The notes below the pieces were generated by a model. The model saw only the letters and a program-made list of their open reading frames with translations, did not search any database and was not told the origin of the DNA. Shown piece by piece: positions 24,355 through 37,624 of a DNA stretch of 64,000 nt. The DNA comes from Ptiloglossa arizonensis. Lineage: Eukaryota > Arthropoda > Insecta > Hymenoptera > Colletidae. Numbering within the stretch: position 1 is the first letter of the stretch; each line of letters starts with the position of its first letter. The position numbers were made by a program, and so were the translations under genes. The stretch spans positions 372,001-436,000 of the forward strand of contig NW_027478762.1 of NCBI RefSeq assembly GCF_051014685.1, in the 5' to 3' direction.

Positions 24355-27328
24355 AAACGCTTGAGAAACTCAAAATTTTCGCAGTTCTGATGCTCGACAA
24401 GCATAACTAGAACGGCCTAGGGGAAAAGTACGCATACCGTTGTAATCGGGTGAGTTTCTACTTTCAGATGCAACAGAAATTTTGCGGATTGGTCAATCCG
24501 TTCGCGAGATATGGCAGTTTGGATGTAAGAAACGCTTGAGAAACTCAAAATTTTCGCAGTTCTGATGCTCGACAAGCATAACTAGAACGCCTAGGGGAAA
24601 AGTACACATACCCTTGTAATCGGGCGAGTTTCTACTTTCAGATGCAACAGAAATTTTGCGGATTGGTCAATCCTTTCGCGAGATATGGCAGTTTGGAGGT
24701 AAGAAACGCTAGAACAACTCAAAATTTACGCAGTTCTCATGCTAGAAACGAATAACTAGGACGGCCTAGGGGAAAAGTACGCATACCGTTGTAATCGGGC
24801 GAGTTTCTAATTTCAGATGCAACAGAAAGTTTGCGGATTGGTCAATCCGTTCGATAGATATGGCAGTTTGGAGGTATGAAACGCTTGAGAAACTTAAAAT
24901 TTTTTTAGTTCTGATGCTCGACAAGCATAACTAGAACGGCCTAGGGGAAAAGTACGCATACCGTTGTAATCGGGCGAGTTTCTACTTTCAGATGCAACAG
25001 AAAGTTTGCGGATTGGTCAATCCGTTCGATAGATATGGCAGTTTGGAGGTATGAAACGCTTGAGAAACTCAAAATTTTCGCAGTTCTGATGCTCGACAAG
25101 CATAACTAGAACGGCCTAGGGGAAAAGTACGCATACCGTTGTAATCGGGTGAGTTTCTACTTTCAGATGCAACAGAAATTTTGCGGATTGGTCAATCCGT
25201 TCGCGAGATATGGCAGTTAGGACGTAAGAAACGCTTGAGAAACTCAGAATTTTCGCAGTTCTGTTGCTCGAAACGAATAATTAGAACGGCCTAGGGGAAA
25301 AGCACGCACACCGTTGTAATCGGGCGAGTTTCTACTTTCAGACACAACGAGAAATTTTGCGGATTGGTCAATCCTTTCGCGAGATATGGCAGTTTGGATG
25401 TAAGAAACGCTCGAGAAACTCAAAATTTTCGCAGTTCAGATGCTCGAAACGAATAACTACAATGGCCTAGGGGAAAAGAACACATACCGTTGTACTTGGG
25501 CGAGTTTCTACTTTCAGATGCCACAGAAATTTTGCGGATTGGTCAATCCGTTCGATAGATATGGCAGTTTGGAGGTAAGGAACGCTTGAGAAACTTAAAA
25601 TTTTTGCAGTTCTGATGCTCGAAAAGAATAACTAGAACGGCCTAGGGGAAAAGTACTAATACCGTTGTAATCGGGCGAGTTTCTACTTTCAGATGCAACA
25701 GAAATTTTGCGGATTGGTCAATCCGTTCGCGAGATATGGCAGTTTGGAAGTAAGAAACGCTTGAGAAACTCAAAATTTTCGCAGTTCTGATGCTCGACAA
25801 GCATAACTAGAACGGCCTAGGGGAAAAGTACGCATACCGTTGTAATCGGGTGAGTTTCTACTTTCAGATGCAACAGAAATTTTGCGGATTGGTCAATCCG
25901 TTCGCGAGATATGGCAGTTTGGAGGTAAGAAACGCTAGAACAACTCAAAATTTACGCAGTTCTCATGCTCGAAACGAATAACTAGGACGGCCTAGGGGAA
26001 AAGTACGCATACCGTTGTAATCGGTCGAGTTTCTAATTTCAGATGCAACAGAAAGTTTGCGGATTGGTCAATCCGTTCGCTAGATATGGCAGTTTGGAGG
26101 TAAGAAACGCTTGAGAAACTTAAAATTTTTGCAGTTCTCATGCTCGAAACGAATAACTAGAACGGCCTAGGGGAAAAGTACGCATACCGTTGTAATCGGG
26201 CGAGTTTCTAATTTCAGATGCAACAGAAGGTTTGCGGATTGGTCAATCCGTTCGCTAGATATGGCAGTTTGGAGGTAAGAAACGCTTGAGAAACTTAAAA
26301 TTTTTGCAGTTCTGATGCTCGAAACGTATAACCAGAACGGCCTAGGGTAAAAGTACACATACCGTTGCAATCGGGCGAGTTTCTACTTTCAGATGCAACG
26401 AAATTTTGCGGATTGGTCAATCCGTGCGCGAGATGTGGCAGTTTGGAGGTAAGACACGCTTGAGAAACTCAAAATTTTCGCAGTTCTGATGCTCGACAAG
26501 CATAACTAGAACGGCCTAGGGGAAAAGTACGCATACCGTTGTAATCGGGTGAGTTTCTACTTTCAGATGCAACAGAAATTTTGCGGATTGGTCAATCCGT
26601 TCGCAAGATATGGCAGTTTGGAGGTAAGAAACGCTTGAGAAACTCAAAATTTTCGCAGTTCTGATGCTCGACAAGCATAACTAGAACGGCCTAGGGGAGA
26701 AGTACGCATACCGGAGTAATCGGGCGAGTTTCTACTTTCAGATGCAACAGAAATTTTGCGGATTGGTCAATCCGTTCGCGAGATATGGCAGTTAGGACGT
26801 AAGAAACGCTTGAGAAACTCAGAATTTTCGCAGTTCTGATGCTCGAAACGAATAATTAGAACGGCCTAGGGGAAAAGCACGCACACCGTTGTAATCGGGC
26901 GAGTTTCTACTTTCAGACACAACAGAAATTTTGCGGATTGGTCAATCCTTTCGCGAGATATGGCAGTTTGGAGGTAAGAAACGCTCGAGAAACTCAAAAT
27001 TTTCGCAGTTCAGATGCTCGAAACGAATAACTACAATGGCCTAGGGGAAAAGAACACATACCGTTGTAATTGGGCAAGTTTCTACTTTCAGATGCCACAG
27101 AAATTTTGCGGATTGGTCAATCCGTTCGCGAGATGTGGCAGTTTGGAGGTAAGAAGCGCTTGAGAAACTCAAAATTTTCGCAGTTCTGATGCTCGAAACG
27201 AATAACTAGAACGGCCTAGGGGAAAAGTACGTATACCGTTGTAATCGGGCGAGTTTCTACTTTCAGACGCAACAGAAATTTTGCGGATTGGTCAATCCGT
27301 TCGCGAGATATGGCAGTTAGGACGTAAG
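24355..27328 (+). repeat. A block, 2,974-bp 17-mer HOR, copy 1
   Basis: Seventeen units matched base for base over almost the entire length by the next block. Shared rare markers are TTTGGATGTAAG (24,521), AGAACGCCTAGGGG (one G missing, near 24,586), GCTAGAAACGAATAACTAGG, CTGTTGCTCG (near 25,261), CAACGAGAAATTTTG (near 25,346), TTGTACTTGGG (near 25,490), GTACTAATACCG and CGTATAACCAGAACGG (near 26,326). By eye the only clear substitution before 26,950 is ACCCTTG against ACCGTTG. Confidence 0.92.
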
Positions 27329-30319
27329 AAACGCTTGAGAAACTCAGAATTTTCGCAGTTCTGATGCTCGACAAGCATAACTAGAACGGCCTAGGGGAAA
27401 AGTACGCATACCGTTGTAATCGGGTGAGTTTCTACTTTCAGATGCAACAGAAATTTTGCGGATTGGTCAATCCGTTCGCGAGATATGGCAGTTTGGATGT
27501 AAGAAACGCTTGAGAAACTCAAAATTTTCGCAGTTCTGATGCTCGACAAGCATAACTAGAACGCCTAGGGGAAAAGTACACATACCGTTGTAATCGGGCG
27601 AGTTTCTACTTTCAGATGCAACAGAAATTTTGCGGATTGGTCAATCCTTTCGCGAGATATGGCAGTTTGGAGGTAAGAAACGCTAGAACAACTCAAAATT
27701 TACGCAGTTCTCATGCTAGAAACGAATAACTAGGACGGCCTAGGGGAAAAGTACGCATACCGTTGTAATCGGGCGAGTTTCTAATTTCAGATGCAACAGA
27801 AAGTTTGCGGATTGGTCAATCCGTTCGATAGATATGGCAGTTTGGAGGTATGAAACGCTTGAGAAACTTAAAATTTTTTTAGTTCTGATGCTCGACAAGC
27901 ATAACTAGAACGGCCTAGGGGAAAAGTACGCATACCGTTGTAATCGGGCGAGTTTCTACTTTCAGATGCAACAGAAAGTTTGCGGATTGGTCAATCCGTT
28001 CGATAGATATGGCAGTTTGGAGGTATGAAACGCTTGAGAAACTCAAAATTTTCGCAGTTCTGATGCTCGACAAGCATAACTAGAACGGCCTAGGGGAAAA
28101 GTACGCATACCGTTGTAATCGGGTGAGTTTCTACTTTCAGATGCAACAGAAATTTTGCGGATTGGTCAATCCGTTCGCGAGATATGGCAGTTAGGACGTA
28201 AGAAACGCTTGAGAAACTCAGAATTTTCGCAGTTCTGTTGCTCGAAACGAATAATTAGAACGGCCTAGGGGAAAAGCACGCACACCGTTGTAATCGGGCG
28301 AGTTTCTACTTTCAGACACAACGAGAAATTTTGCGGATTGGTCAATCCTTTCGCGAGATATGGCAGTTTGGATGTAAGAAACGCTCGAGAAACTCAAAAT
28401 TTTCGCAGTTCAGATGCTCGAAACGAATAACTACAATGGCCTAGGGGAAAAGAACACATACCGTTGTACTTGGGCGAGTTTCTACTTTCAGATGCCACAG
28501 AAATTTTGCGGATTGGTCAATCCGTTCGATAGATATGGCAGTTTGGAGGTAAGGAACGCTTGAGAAACTTAAAATTTTTGCAGTTCTGATGCTCGAAAAG
28601 AATAACTAGAACGGCCTAGGGGAAAAGTACTAATACCGTTGTAATCGGGCGAGTTTCTACTTTCAGATGCAACAGAAATTTTGCGGATTGGTCAATCCGT
28701 TCGCGAGATATGGCAGTTTGGAAGTAAGAAACGCTTGAGAAACTCAAAATTTTCGCAGTTCTGATGCTCGACAAGCATAACTAGAACGGCCTAGGGGAAA
28801 AGTACGCATACCGTTGTAATCGGGTGAGTTTCTACTTTCAGATGCAACAGAAATTTTGCGGATTGGTCAATCCGTTCGCGAGATATGGCAGTTTGGAGGT
28901 AAGAAACGCTAGAACAACTCAAAATTTACGCAGTTCTCATGCTCGAAACGAATAACTAGGACGGCCTAGGGGAAAAGTACGCATACCGTTGTAATCGGTC
29001 GAGTTTCTAATTTCAGATGCAACAGAAAGTTTGCGGATTGGTCAATCCGTTCGCTAGATATGGCAGTTTGGAGGTAAGAAACGCTTGAGAAACTTAAAAT
29101 TTTTGCAGTTCTCATGCTCGAAACGAATAACTAGAACGGCCTAGGGGAAAAGTACGCATACCGTTGTAATCGGGCGAGTTTCTAATTTCAGATGCAACAG
29201 AAGGTTTGCGGATTGGTCAATCCGTTCGCTAGATATGGCAGTTTGGAGGTAAGAAACGCTTGAGAAACTTAAAATTTTTGCAGTTCTGATGCTCGAAACG
29301 TATAACCAGAACGGCCTAGGGTAAAAGTACACATACCGTTGCAATCGGGCGAGTTTCTACTTTCAGATGCAACGAAATTTTGCGGATTGGTCAATCCGTG
29401 CGCGAGATGTGGCAGTTTGGAGGTAAGACACGCTTGAGAAACTCAAAATTTTCGCAGTTCTGATGCTCGACAAGCATAACTAGAACGGCCTAGGGGAAAA
29501 GTACGCATACCGTTGTAATCGGGTGAGTTTCTACTTTCAGATGCAACAGAAATTTTGCGGATTGGTCAATCCGTTCGCAAGATATGGCAGTTTGGAGGTA
29601 AGAAACGCTTGAGAAACTCAAAATTTTCGCAGTTCTGATGCTCGACAAGCATAACTAGAACGGCCTAGGGGAGAAGTACGCATACCGGAGTAATCGGGCG
29701 AGTTTCTACTTTCAGATGCAACAGAAATTTTGCGGATTGGTCAATCCGTTCGCGAGATATGGCAGTTAGGACGTAAGAAACGCTTGAGAAACTCAGAATT
29801 TTCGCAGTTCTGATGCTCGAAACGAATAATTAGAACGGCCTAGGGGAAAAGCACGCACACCGTTGTAATCGGGCGAGTTTCTACTTTCAGACACAACAGA
29901 AATTTTGCGGATTGGTCAATCCTTTCGCGAGATATGGCAGTTTGGAGGTAAGAAACGCTCGAGAAACTCAAATTTTCGCAGTTCAGATGCTCGAAACGAA
30001 TAACTACAATGGCCTAGGGGAAAAGAACACATATTCTACTTTCAGATGCCACAGAAATTTTGCGGATTGGTCAATCCGTTCGCGAGATGTGGCAGTTTGG
30101 AGGTAAGAAGCGCTTGAGAAACTCAAAATTTTCGCAGTTCTGATGCTCGAAACGAATAACTAGAACGGCCTAGGGGAAAAGTACGTATACCGTTGTAATC
30201 GGGCGAGTTTCTACTTTCAGACGCAACAGAAATTTTGCGGATTGGTCAATCCGTTCGCGAGATATGGCAGTTAGGACGTAAGAAACGCTTGAGAAACTCA
30301 GAATTTTCGCAGTTCTGAT
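27329..30319 (+). repeat. A block, 2,974-bp 17-mer HOR, copy 2
   Basis: Near-identical tandem duplicate of 24,355-27,328, for example TTTGGATGTAAG at 27,495 and CGTATAACC near 29,300. It carries two private losses: one A in the AAAATTTT word near 29,970 and a 19-bp deletion at 30,033/30,034. After these the offset falls to 2,954 bp, and the match continues to about 30,319. This is the largest and youngest-looking HOR in the window. Confidence 0.92.
30033..30034 (+). other. 19-bp deletion junction within a monomer
   Basis: The sister copy reads CACATACCGTTGTAATTGGG followed by CAAGTTTCTAC near 27,056-27,092; here CACATA is joined directly to TTCTACTTTCAG. The missing 19 bases are those that form the CENP-B-like block in other monomers. 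It is the largest single-monomer deletion I found. It could be real or an assembly or sequencing error in a homogeneous repeat. Confidence 0.85.
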
Positions 30320-33300
30320 GCTCGAAACGAATAATTAGAACGGCCTAGGGGAAAAGCACGCACACCGTTGTAATCGGGCGAGTTTCTACTTTCAGACACA
30401 ACAGAAATTTTGCGGATTGGTCAACTCGTTCGCAAGATATGGCAGTATGGAGGTAAGAAACGCTTGAGAAACGCAAAATTTTCGCAGTTCTGATGCTCGA
30501 GACGAATAACTAGTACGGCCTAGGGGAAAAGTGCACATACCGTTGTATTCGGGCGAGTTTCTACTTTCAGATGCAACAGAAATTTTGCGGATTGGTCCAT
30601 CCTTTCGCGAGATATGGCAGTTTGGAGGTAAGAAACGCTTGAGAAACTCAAAATTTTCGCAGTTCTGATGCTCGACAAGCATAACTAGAACGGCCTAGGG
30701 GAGAAGTACGCATACCGGAGTAATCGGGCGAGATTCTACTTTCAGATGCAACAGAAATTTTGCGGATTGGTCAATCCGTTGGCGAGATATGGCAGTTAGG
30801 ACGTAAGAAACGCTTGAGAAACTCAGAATTTTCGCAGTTCTGATGCTCGAAACGAATAATTAGAACGGCCTAGGGGAAAAGCACGCACACCGTTGTAATC
30901 GGGCGAGTTTCTACTTTCAGACACAACAGAAATTTTGCGGATTGGTCAATCCTTTCGCGAGATATGGCAGTTTGGAGGTAAGAAACGCTCGAGAAACTCA
31001 AAATTTTCGCAGTTCAGATGCTCGAAACGAATAACTACAATGGCCTAGGGGAAAAGAACACATACCGTTGTAATTGGGCAAGTTTCTACTTTCAGATGCC
31101 ACAGAAATTTTGCGGATTGGTCAATCCGTTCGCGAGATGTGGCAGTTTGGAGGTAAGAAGCGCTTGAGAAACTCAAAATTTTCGCAGTTCTGATGCTCGA
31201 AACGAATAACTAGAACGGCCTAGGGGAAAAGTACGTATACCGTTGTAATCGGGCGAGTTTCTACTTTCAGACGCAACAGAAATTTTGCGGATTGGTCAAT
31301 CCGTTCGCGAGATATGGCAGTTAGGACGTAAGAAACGCTTGAGAAACTCAGAATTTTCGCAGTTCTGATGCTCGAAACGAATAATTAGAACGGCCTAGGG
31401 GAAAAGCACGCACACCGTTGTAATCGGGCGAGTTTCTACTTTCAGACACAACAGAAATTTTGCGGATTGGTCAATCCGTTCGCGAGATATGGCAGTTAGG
31501 ACGTAAGAAACGCTTGAGAAACTCAGAATTTTCGCAGTTCTGATGCTCGAAACGAATAATTAGAACGGCCTAGGGGAAAAGCACGCACACCGTTGTAATC
31601 GGGCGAGTTTCTACTTTCAGACACAACAGAAATTTTGCGGATTGGTCAACTCGTTCGCAAGATATGGCAGTATGGAGGTAAGAAACGCTTGAGAAACGCA
31701 AAATTTTCGCAGTTCTGATGCTCGAGACGAATAACTAGTACGGCCTAGGGGAAAAGTGCACATACCGTTGTATTCGGGCGAGTTTCTACTTTCAGATGCA
31801 ACAGAAATTTTGCGGATTGGTCCATCCTTTCGCGAGATATGGCAGTTTGGAGGTAAGAAACGCTTGAGAAACTCAAAATTTTCGCAGTTCTGATGCTCGA
31901 CAAGCATAACTAGAACGGCCTAGGGGAGAAGTACGCATACCGGAGTAATCGGGCGAGATTCTACTTTCAGATGCAACAGAAATTTTGCGGATTGGTCAAT
32001 CCGTTGGCGAGATATGGCAGTTAGGACGTAAGAAACGCTTGAGAAACTCAGAATTTTCGCAGTTCTGATGCTCGAAACGAATAATTAGAACGGCCTAGGG
32101 GAAAAGCACGCACACCGTTGTAATCGGGCGAGTTCTACTTTCAGACACAACAGAAATTTTGCGGATTGGTCAATCCTTTCGCGAGATATGGCAGTTTGGA
32201 GGTAAGAAACGCTCGAGAAACTCAAAATTTTCGCAGTTCAGATGCTCGAAACGAATAACTACAATGGCCTAGGGGAAAAGAACACATACCGTTGTAATTG
32301 GGCAAGTTTCTACTTTCAGATGCCACAGAAATTTTGCGGATTGGTCAATCCGTTCGCGAGATGTGGCAGTTTGGAGGTAAGAAGCGCTTGAGAAACTCAA
32401 AATTTTCGCAGTTCTGATGCTCGAAACGAATAATTAGAACGGCCTAGGGGAAAAGCACGCACACCGTTGTAATCGGGCGAGTTTCTACTTTCAGACACAA
32501 CAGAAATTTTGCGGATTGGTCAACTCGTTCGCAAGATATGGCAGTATGGAGGTAAGAAACGCTTGAGAAACGCAAAATTTTCGCAGTTCTGATGCTCGAG
32601 ACCAATAACTAGTACGGCCTAGGGGAAAAGTGCACATACCGTTGTATTCGGGCGAGTTTCTACTTTCAGATGCAACAGAAATTTTGCGGATTGGTCCATC
32701 CTTTGGCGAGATATGGCAGTTTGGAGGTAAGAAACGCTTGAGAAACTCAAAATTTTCGCAGTTCTGATGCTCGACAAGCATAACTAGAACGGCCTAGGGG
32801 AGAAGTACGCATACCGGAGTAATCGGGCGAGTTTCTACTTTCAGATGCAACAGAAATTTTGCGGATTGGTCAATCCGTTCGCGAGATATGGCAGTTAGGA
32901 CGTAAGAAACGCTTGAGAAAACTCAGAATTTTCGCAGTTCTGATGCTCGAAACGAATAATTAGAACGGCCTAGGGGAAAAGCACGCACACCGTTGTAATC
33001 GGGCGAGTTTCTACTTTCAGACACAACAGAAATTTTGCGGATTGGTCAATCCTTTCGCGAGATATGGCAGTTTGGAGGTAAGAAACGCTCGAGAAACTCA
33101 AAATTTTCGCAGTTCAGATGCTCGAAACGAATAACTACAATGGCCTAGGGGAAAAGAACACATACCGTTGTAATTGGGCAAGTTTCTACTTTCAGATGCC
33201 ACAGAAATTTTGCGGATTGGTCAATCCGTTCGCGAGATGTGGCAGTTTGGAGGTAAGAAGCGCTTGAGAAACTCAAAATTTTCGCAGTTCTGATGCTCGA

Positions 33301-33840
33301 AACGAATAACTAGAACGGCCTAGGGGAAAAGTACGTATACCGTTGTAATCGGGCGAGCTTCTACTTTCAGACGCAACAGAAATTTTGCGATTGGTCAATC
33401 CGTTCGCGAGATATGGCAGTTAGGACGTAAGAAACGCTTGAGAAACTCAGAATTTTCGCAGTTCTGATGCTCGAAACGAATAATTAGAACGGCCTAGGGG
33501 AAAAGCACGCACACCGTTGTAATCGGGCGAGTTTCTACTTTCAGACACAACAGAAATTTTGCGGATTGGTCAACTCGTTCGCAAGATATGGCAGTATGGA
33601 GGTAAGAAACGCTTGAGAAACGCAAAATTTTCGCAGTTCTGATGCTCGAGACGAATAACTAGTACGGCCTAGGGGAAAAGTGCACATACCGTTGTATTCG
33701 GGCGAGTTTCTACTTTCAGATGCAACAGAAATTTTGCGGATTGGTCCATCCTTTGGCGAGATATGGCAGTTTGGAGGTAAGAAACGCTTGAGAAACTCAA
33801 AATTTTCGCAGTTCTGATGCTCGACAAGCATAACTAGAAC
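30320..33840 (+). repeat. A block, HOR of varying unit number (7, 5, 6)
   Basis: A diagnostic monomer pair begins at 30,392, 31,617, 32,491 and 33,541. It carries TTGGTCAACTCGTTCGCAAG, GGCAGTATGGAGG, GAGAAACGCAAAATTTT, CTCGAGAC(G/C)AATAACTAG and TTGTATTCGGG. Spacings are 1,225, 874 and 1,050 bp, that is 7, 5 and 6 monomers. Between the pairs lie GGGGAGAAGTACGCATACCGGAGTAATC, GTTAGGACGTAAG, CAGACACAAC and CTACAATGGCC units. The 5-unit copy lacks the GTACGTATACCG unit; the 7-unit copy has a GTTAGGACG unit in duplicate. Confidence 0.88.
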
Positions 33841-36800
33841 GGCCTAGGGGAAAAGTACGCATACCGTTGTAATCGGGTGGGTTTCTACTTTCAGATGCAA
33901 CAGAAAGTTTGCGGATTGGTCAATCCGTTCGCTAGATATGCAGTTTGGAGGTAAGAAACGCTTGAGAAACTTAAAATTTTTGCAGTTCTGATGCTCGAAA
34001 CGAATAACTAGAACGGCCTAGGGTAAAAGTACACATACCGTTGTAATCGGGCGAGTTTCTACTTTCAGATGCAACGAAATTTTGCGGATTGGTCAATCCG
34101 TTCGCGAGATGTGGCAGTTTGGTGGTAAGAAGCGCTTGAGAAACTCAAAATTTTCGCAGTTCTGATGCTCGAAAACGAATAACTAGAACGGCCTAGGGGA
34201 AAAGTACGTATACCGTTGTAATCGGGCGAGTTTCTACTTTCAGATGCAACAGAAATTTTGCGTATTGGTCAATCCGTTCGCGAGATATGGCAGTTAGGAC
34301 GTAAGAAACGCTTGAGAAACTCAGAATTTTCGCAGTTCTGATGCTCGAAACGAATAATTAGAACGGCCTAGGGGAAAAGCACGCACACCTTTGTAATCGG
34401 GCGAGTTTCTACTTTCAGATACAACAGAAATTTTGCGGATTGGTCAACCCGTTCGCAAGACATGGCAGTATGCAGGTAAGAAACGCTTGAGAAACGCAAA
34501 ATTTTCGCAGTTCTGATGCTCGAAACGAATAACTAGTTCGGCCTAGGGGAAAAGTACACATACCGTTGTAATCGGGCGAGTTTCTAATTTCAGATGCAAC
34601 AGAAAGTTTGCGGATTGGTCAATCCGTTCGCGAGATGTGGCAGTTTGGTGGTAAGACACGCTTGAGGAACTCAAAATTTTCGCAGTTCTGATGCTCGACA
34701 AGCATAACTAGAACGGCCTAGGGGAAAAGTACGCATACCGTTGTAATCAGGCGAGTTTCTACTTTCAGATGCAACAGAAAGTTTGCGGATTGGTCAATCC
34801 GTTCGATAGATATGGCAGTTTGGAGGTAAGAAACGCTTGAGAAACTTAAAATTTTTGCAGTTCTGATGCTCGAAAAGAATAACTAGAACGGCCTAGGGGA
34901 AAAGTACACATACCGTTGTAATCGGGCGAGTTTCTACTTTCAGATGCAACAGAAATTTTTCGGATTGGTCAATCCGTTCGCGAGATATGGCAGTTTGGAG
35001 GTAAGAAGCGCTTGAGAAACTCAAAATTTTCGCAGTTCTGATGCTCGAAACGAATAACTAGAACGGCCTAGGGGAAAAGTACGCATACCGGAGTAATCGG
35101 GCGAGTTTCTACTTTCAGATGCAACAGAAATTTTGCGGATTGGTCAATCCGTTCGCGAGATATGGCAGTTTGGAGGTAAGAAACGCTAGAGAAACTCAAA
35201 ATTTTCGCAGTTCTGGTGCTCGAAACGAATAACTAGAACGCCTAGGGGAAAAGTACACATACCGTTGTAATCGGGCGAGTTTCTACTTTCAGATGCAACA
35301 GAAATTTTGCGGATTGGTCAATCCTTTCGCGAGATATGGCAGTTTGGATGTAAGAAACGCTAGAACAACTCAAAATTTACGCAGTTCTCATGCTCGAAAC
35401 GAATAATTAGAACGGCCTAGGGGAAAAGCACGCACACCGTTGTAATCGGGCGAGTTTCTACTTTCAGATACAACAGAAATTTTGCGGATTGGTCAACCCG
35501 TTCGCAAGATATGGCAGTATGGAGGTAAGAAACGCTTGAGAAACGCAAAATTTTCGCAGTTCTGATGCTCGAAACGAATAACTAGTTCGGCCTAGGGGAA
35601 AAGTACACATACCGTTGTAATCGGGCGAGTTTCTAATTTCAGATGCAACAGAAAGTTTGCGGATGGTCAATCCGTTCGCTAGATATGGCAGTTTGGAGGT
35701 AAGATACGCTTGAGAAATTTAAAATTTTTGCAGTTCTGATGCTCGAAACGAATAACTAGAACGGCCTAGGGTAAAAGTACACATACCGTTGTAATCGGGC
35801 GAGTTTCTACTTTCAGATGCAGCGAAATTTTGCGGATTGGTCAATCCGTTCGCGAGATGTGGCAGTTTGGTGGTAAGACACGCTTGAGGAACTCAAATTT
35901 TCGCAGTTCTGATGCTCGACAAGCATAACTAGAACGGCCTAGGGGAAAAGTAGGCATACCGTTGTAATCAGGCGAGTTTCTACTTTCAGATGCAACAGAA
36001 AGTTTGCGGATTGGTCAATCCGTTCGATAGATATGGCAGTTTGGAGGTAAGAAACGCTTGAGAAACTTAAAATTTTTGCAGTTCTGATGCTCGAAAAGAA
36101 TAACTAGAACGGCCTAGGGGAAAAGTACACATACCGTTGTAATCGGGCGAGTTTCTACTTTCAGATGCAACAGAAATTTTTCGGATTGGTCAATCCGTTC
36201 GCGAGATATGGCAGTTTGGAGGTAAGAAGCGCTTGAGAAACTCAAAATTTTCGCAGTTCTGATGCTCGAAACGAATAACTAGAACGGCCTACGGGAAAAG
36301 TACACATACCGTTGTAATCGGGCGAGTTTCTACTTTCAGATGCAACAGAAATTTTGCGGATTGGTCAAACCTTTCGCGAGATATGGCAGTTTGGATGTAA
36401 GAAACGCTAGAACAACTCAAAATTTACGCAGTTCTCATGCTCGAAACGAATAATTAGAACGGCCTAGGGGAAAAGCACGCACACCGTTGTAATCGGGCGA
36501 GTTTCTACTTTCAGATACAACAGAAATTTTGCGGATTGGTCAACCCGTTCGCAAGATATGGCAGTATGGAGGTAAGAAACGCTTGAGAAACTCAAAATTT
36601 TCGCAGTTCTGGTGCTCGAAACGAATAACTAGAACGCCTAGGGGAAAAGTACACATACCGTTGTAATCGGGCGAGTTTCTACTTTCAGATGCAACAGAAA
36701 TTTTGCGGATTGGTCAAACCGTTCGCGAGATATGGCAGTTTGGAGGTAAGAAGCGCTTGAGAAACTCAAAATTTTCGCAGTTCTGATGCTCGAAACGAAT

Positions 36801-37624
36801 AACTAGAACGGCCTAGGGGAAAAGTACGCATACCGGAGTAATCGGGCGAGTTTCTACTTTCAGATGCAACAGAAATTTTGCGGATTGGTCAATCCGTTCG
36901 CGAGATATGGCAGTTTGGAGGTAAGAAACGCTAGAGAAACTCAAAATTTTCGCAGTTCTGGTGCTCGAAACGAATAACTAGAACGCCTAGGGGAAAAGTA
37001 CACATACCGTTGTAATCGGGCGAGTTTCTACTTTCAGATGCAACAGAAATTTTGCGGATTGGTCAAACCGTTCGCGAGATATGGCAGTTTGGAGGTAAGA
37101 AACGCTAGAGAAACTCAAAATTTTCGCAGTTCTGATGCTCGAAACGAATAATTAGAACGGCCTAGGGGAGAAGCACGCACACCGTTGTAATCGGGCGAGT
37201 TTCTACTTTCAGACACAACAGAAATTTTGCGGATTGGTCAACCCGTTCGCGAGATATGGCAGTTTGGTGGTAAGACACCCTTGAGAATCTCAAAATTTTC
37301 GCAGTTCTGATGCTCGAAACGAATAATTAGAACGGCCTAGGGGAAAAGCACGCACACCGTTGTAATCGGGCGAGTTTCTACTTTCAGACACAACAGAAAT
37401 TTTGCGGATTGGTCAATCCTTTCGCGAGATATGGCAGTTTGGAGGTAAGAAACGCTCGAGAAACTCAAAATTTTCGCAGTTCAGATGCTCGAAACGAATA
37501 ACTACAATGGCCTAGGGGAAAAGAACACATACCGTTGTAATTGGGCGAGTTTCTACTTTCAGATGCCACTAAAATTTTGCGGATTGGTCAATCCGTTCGC
37601 GAGATGTGGCAGTTTGGAGGTAAG
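33841..37624 (+). repeat. A block, interleaved hexamer and heptamer spacings
   Basis: GTCAACCCGTTCGCAAGA recurs at 34,443, 35,492 and 36,539 (1,049 and 1,047 bp, six units). TTTGGTGGTAAGACACGC recurs near 34,646 and 35,868 (1,222 bp, seven units). AACGCCTAGGGG units with one base missing appear at about 35,239, 36,636 and 36,983. The two spacings overlap, which suggests successive crossovers of different size. Confidence 0.8.

Noticed and set aside
30392..33831. Four nearly identical 96-codon minus-strand frames (30,392, 31,617, 32,491 and 33,541)
   Set aside because: They look like a small gene family, but each is the same satellite A monomer pair copied with its HOR. The peptide shares its words with frames in all other A monomers.
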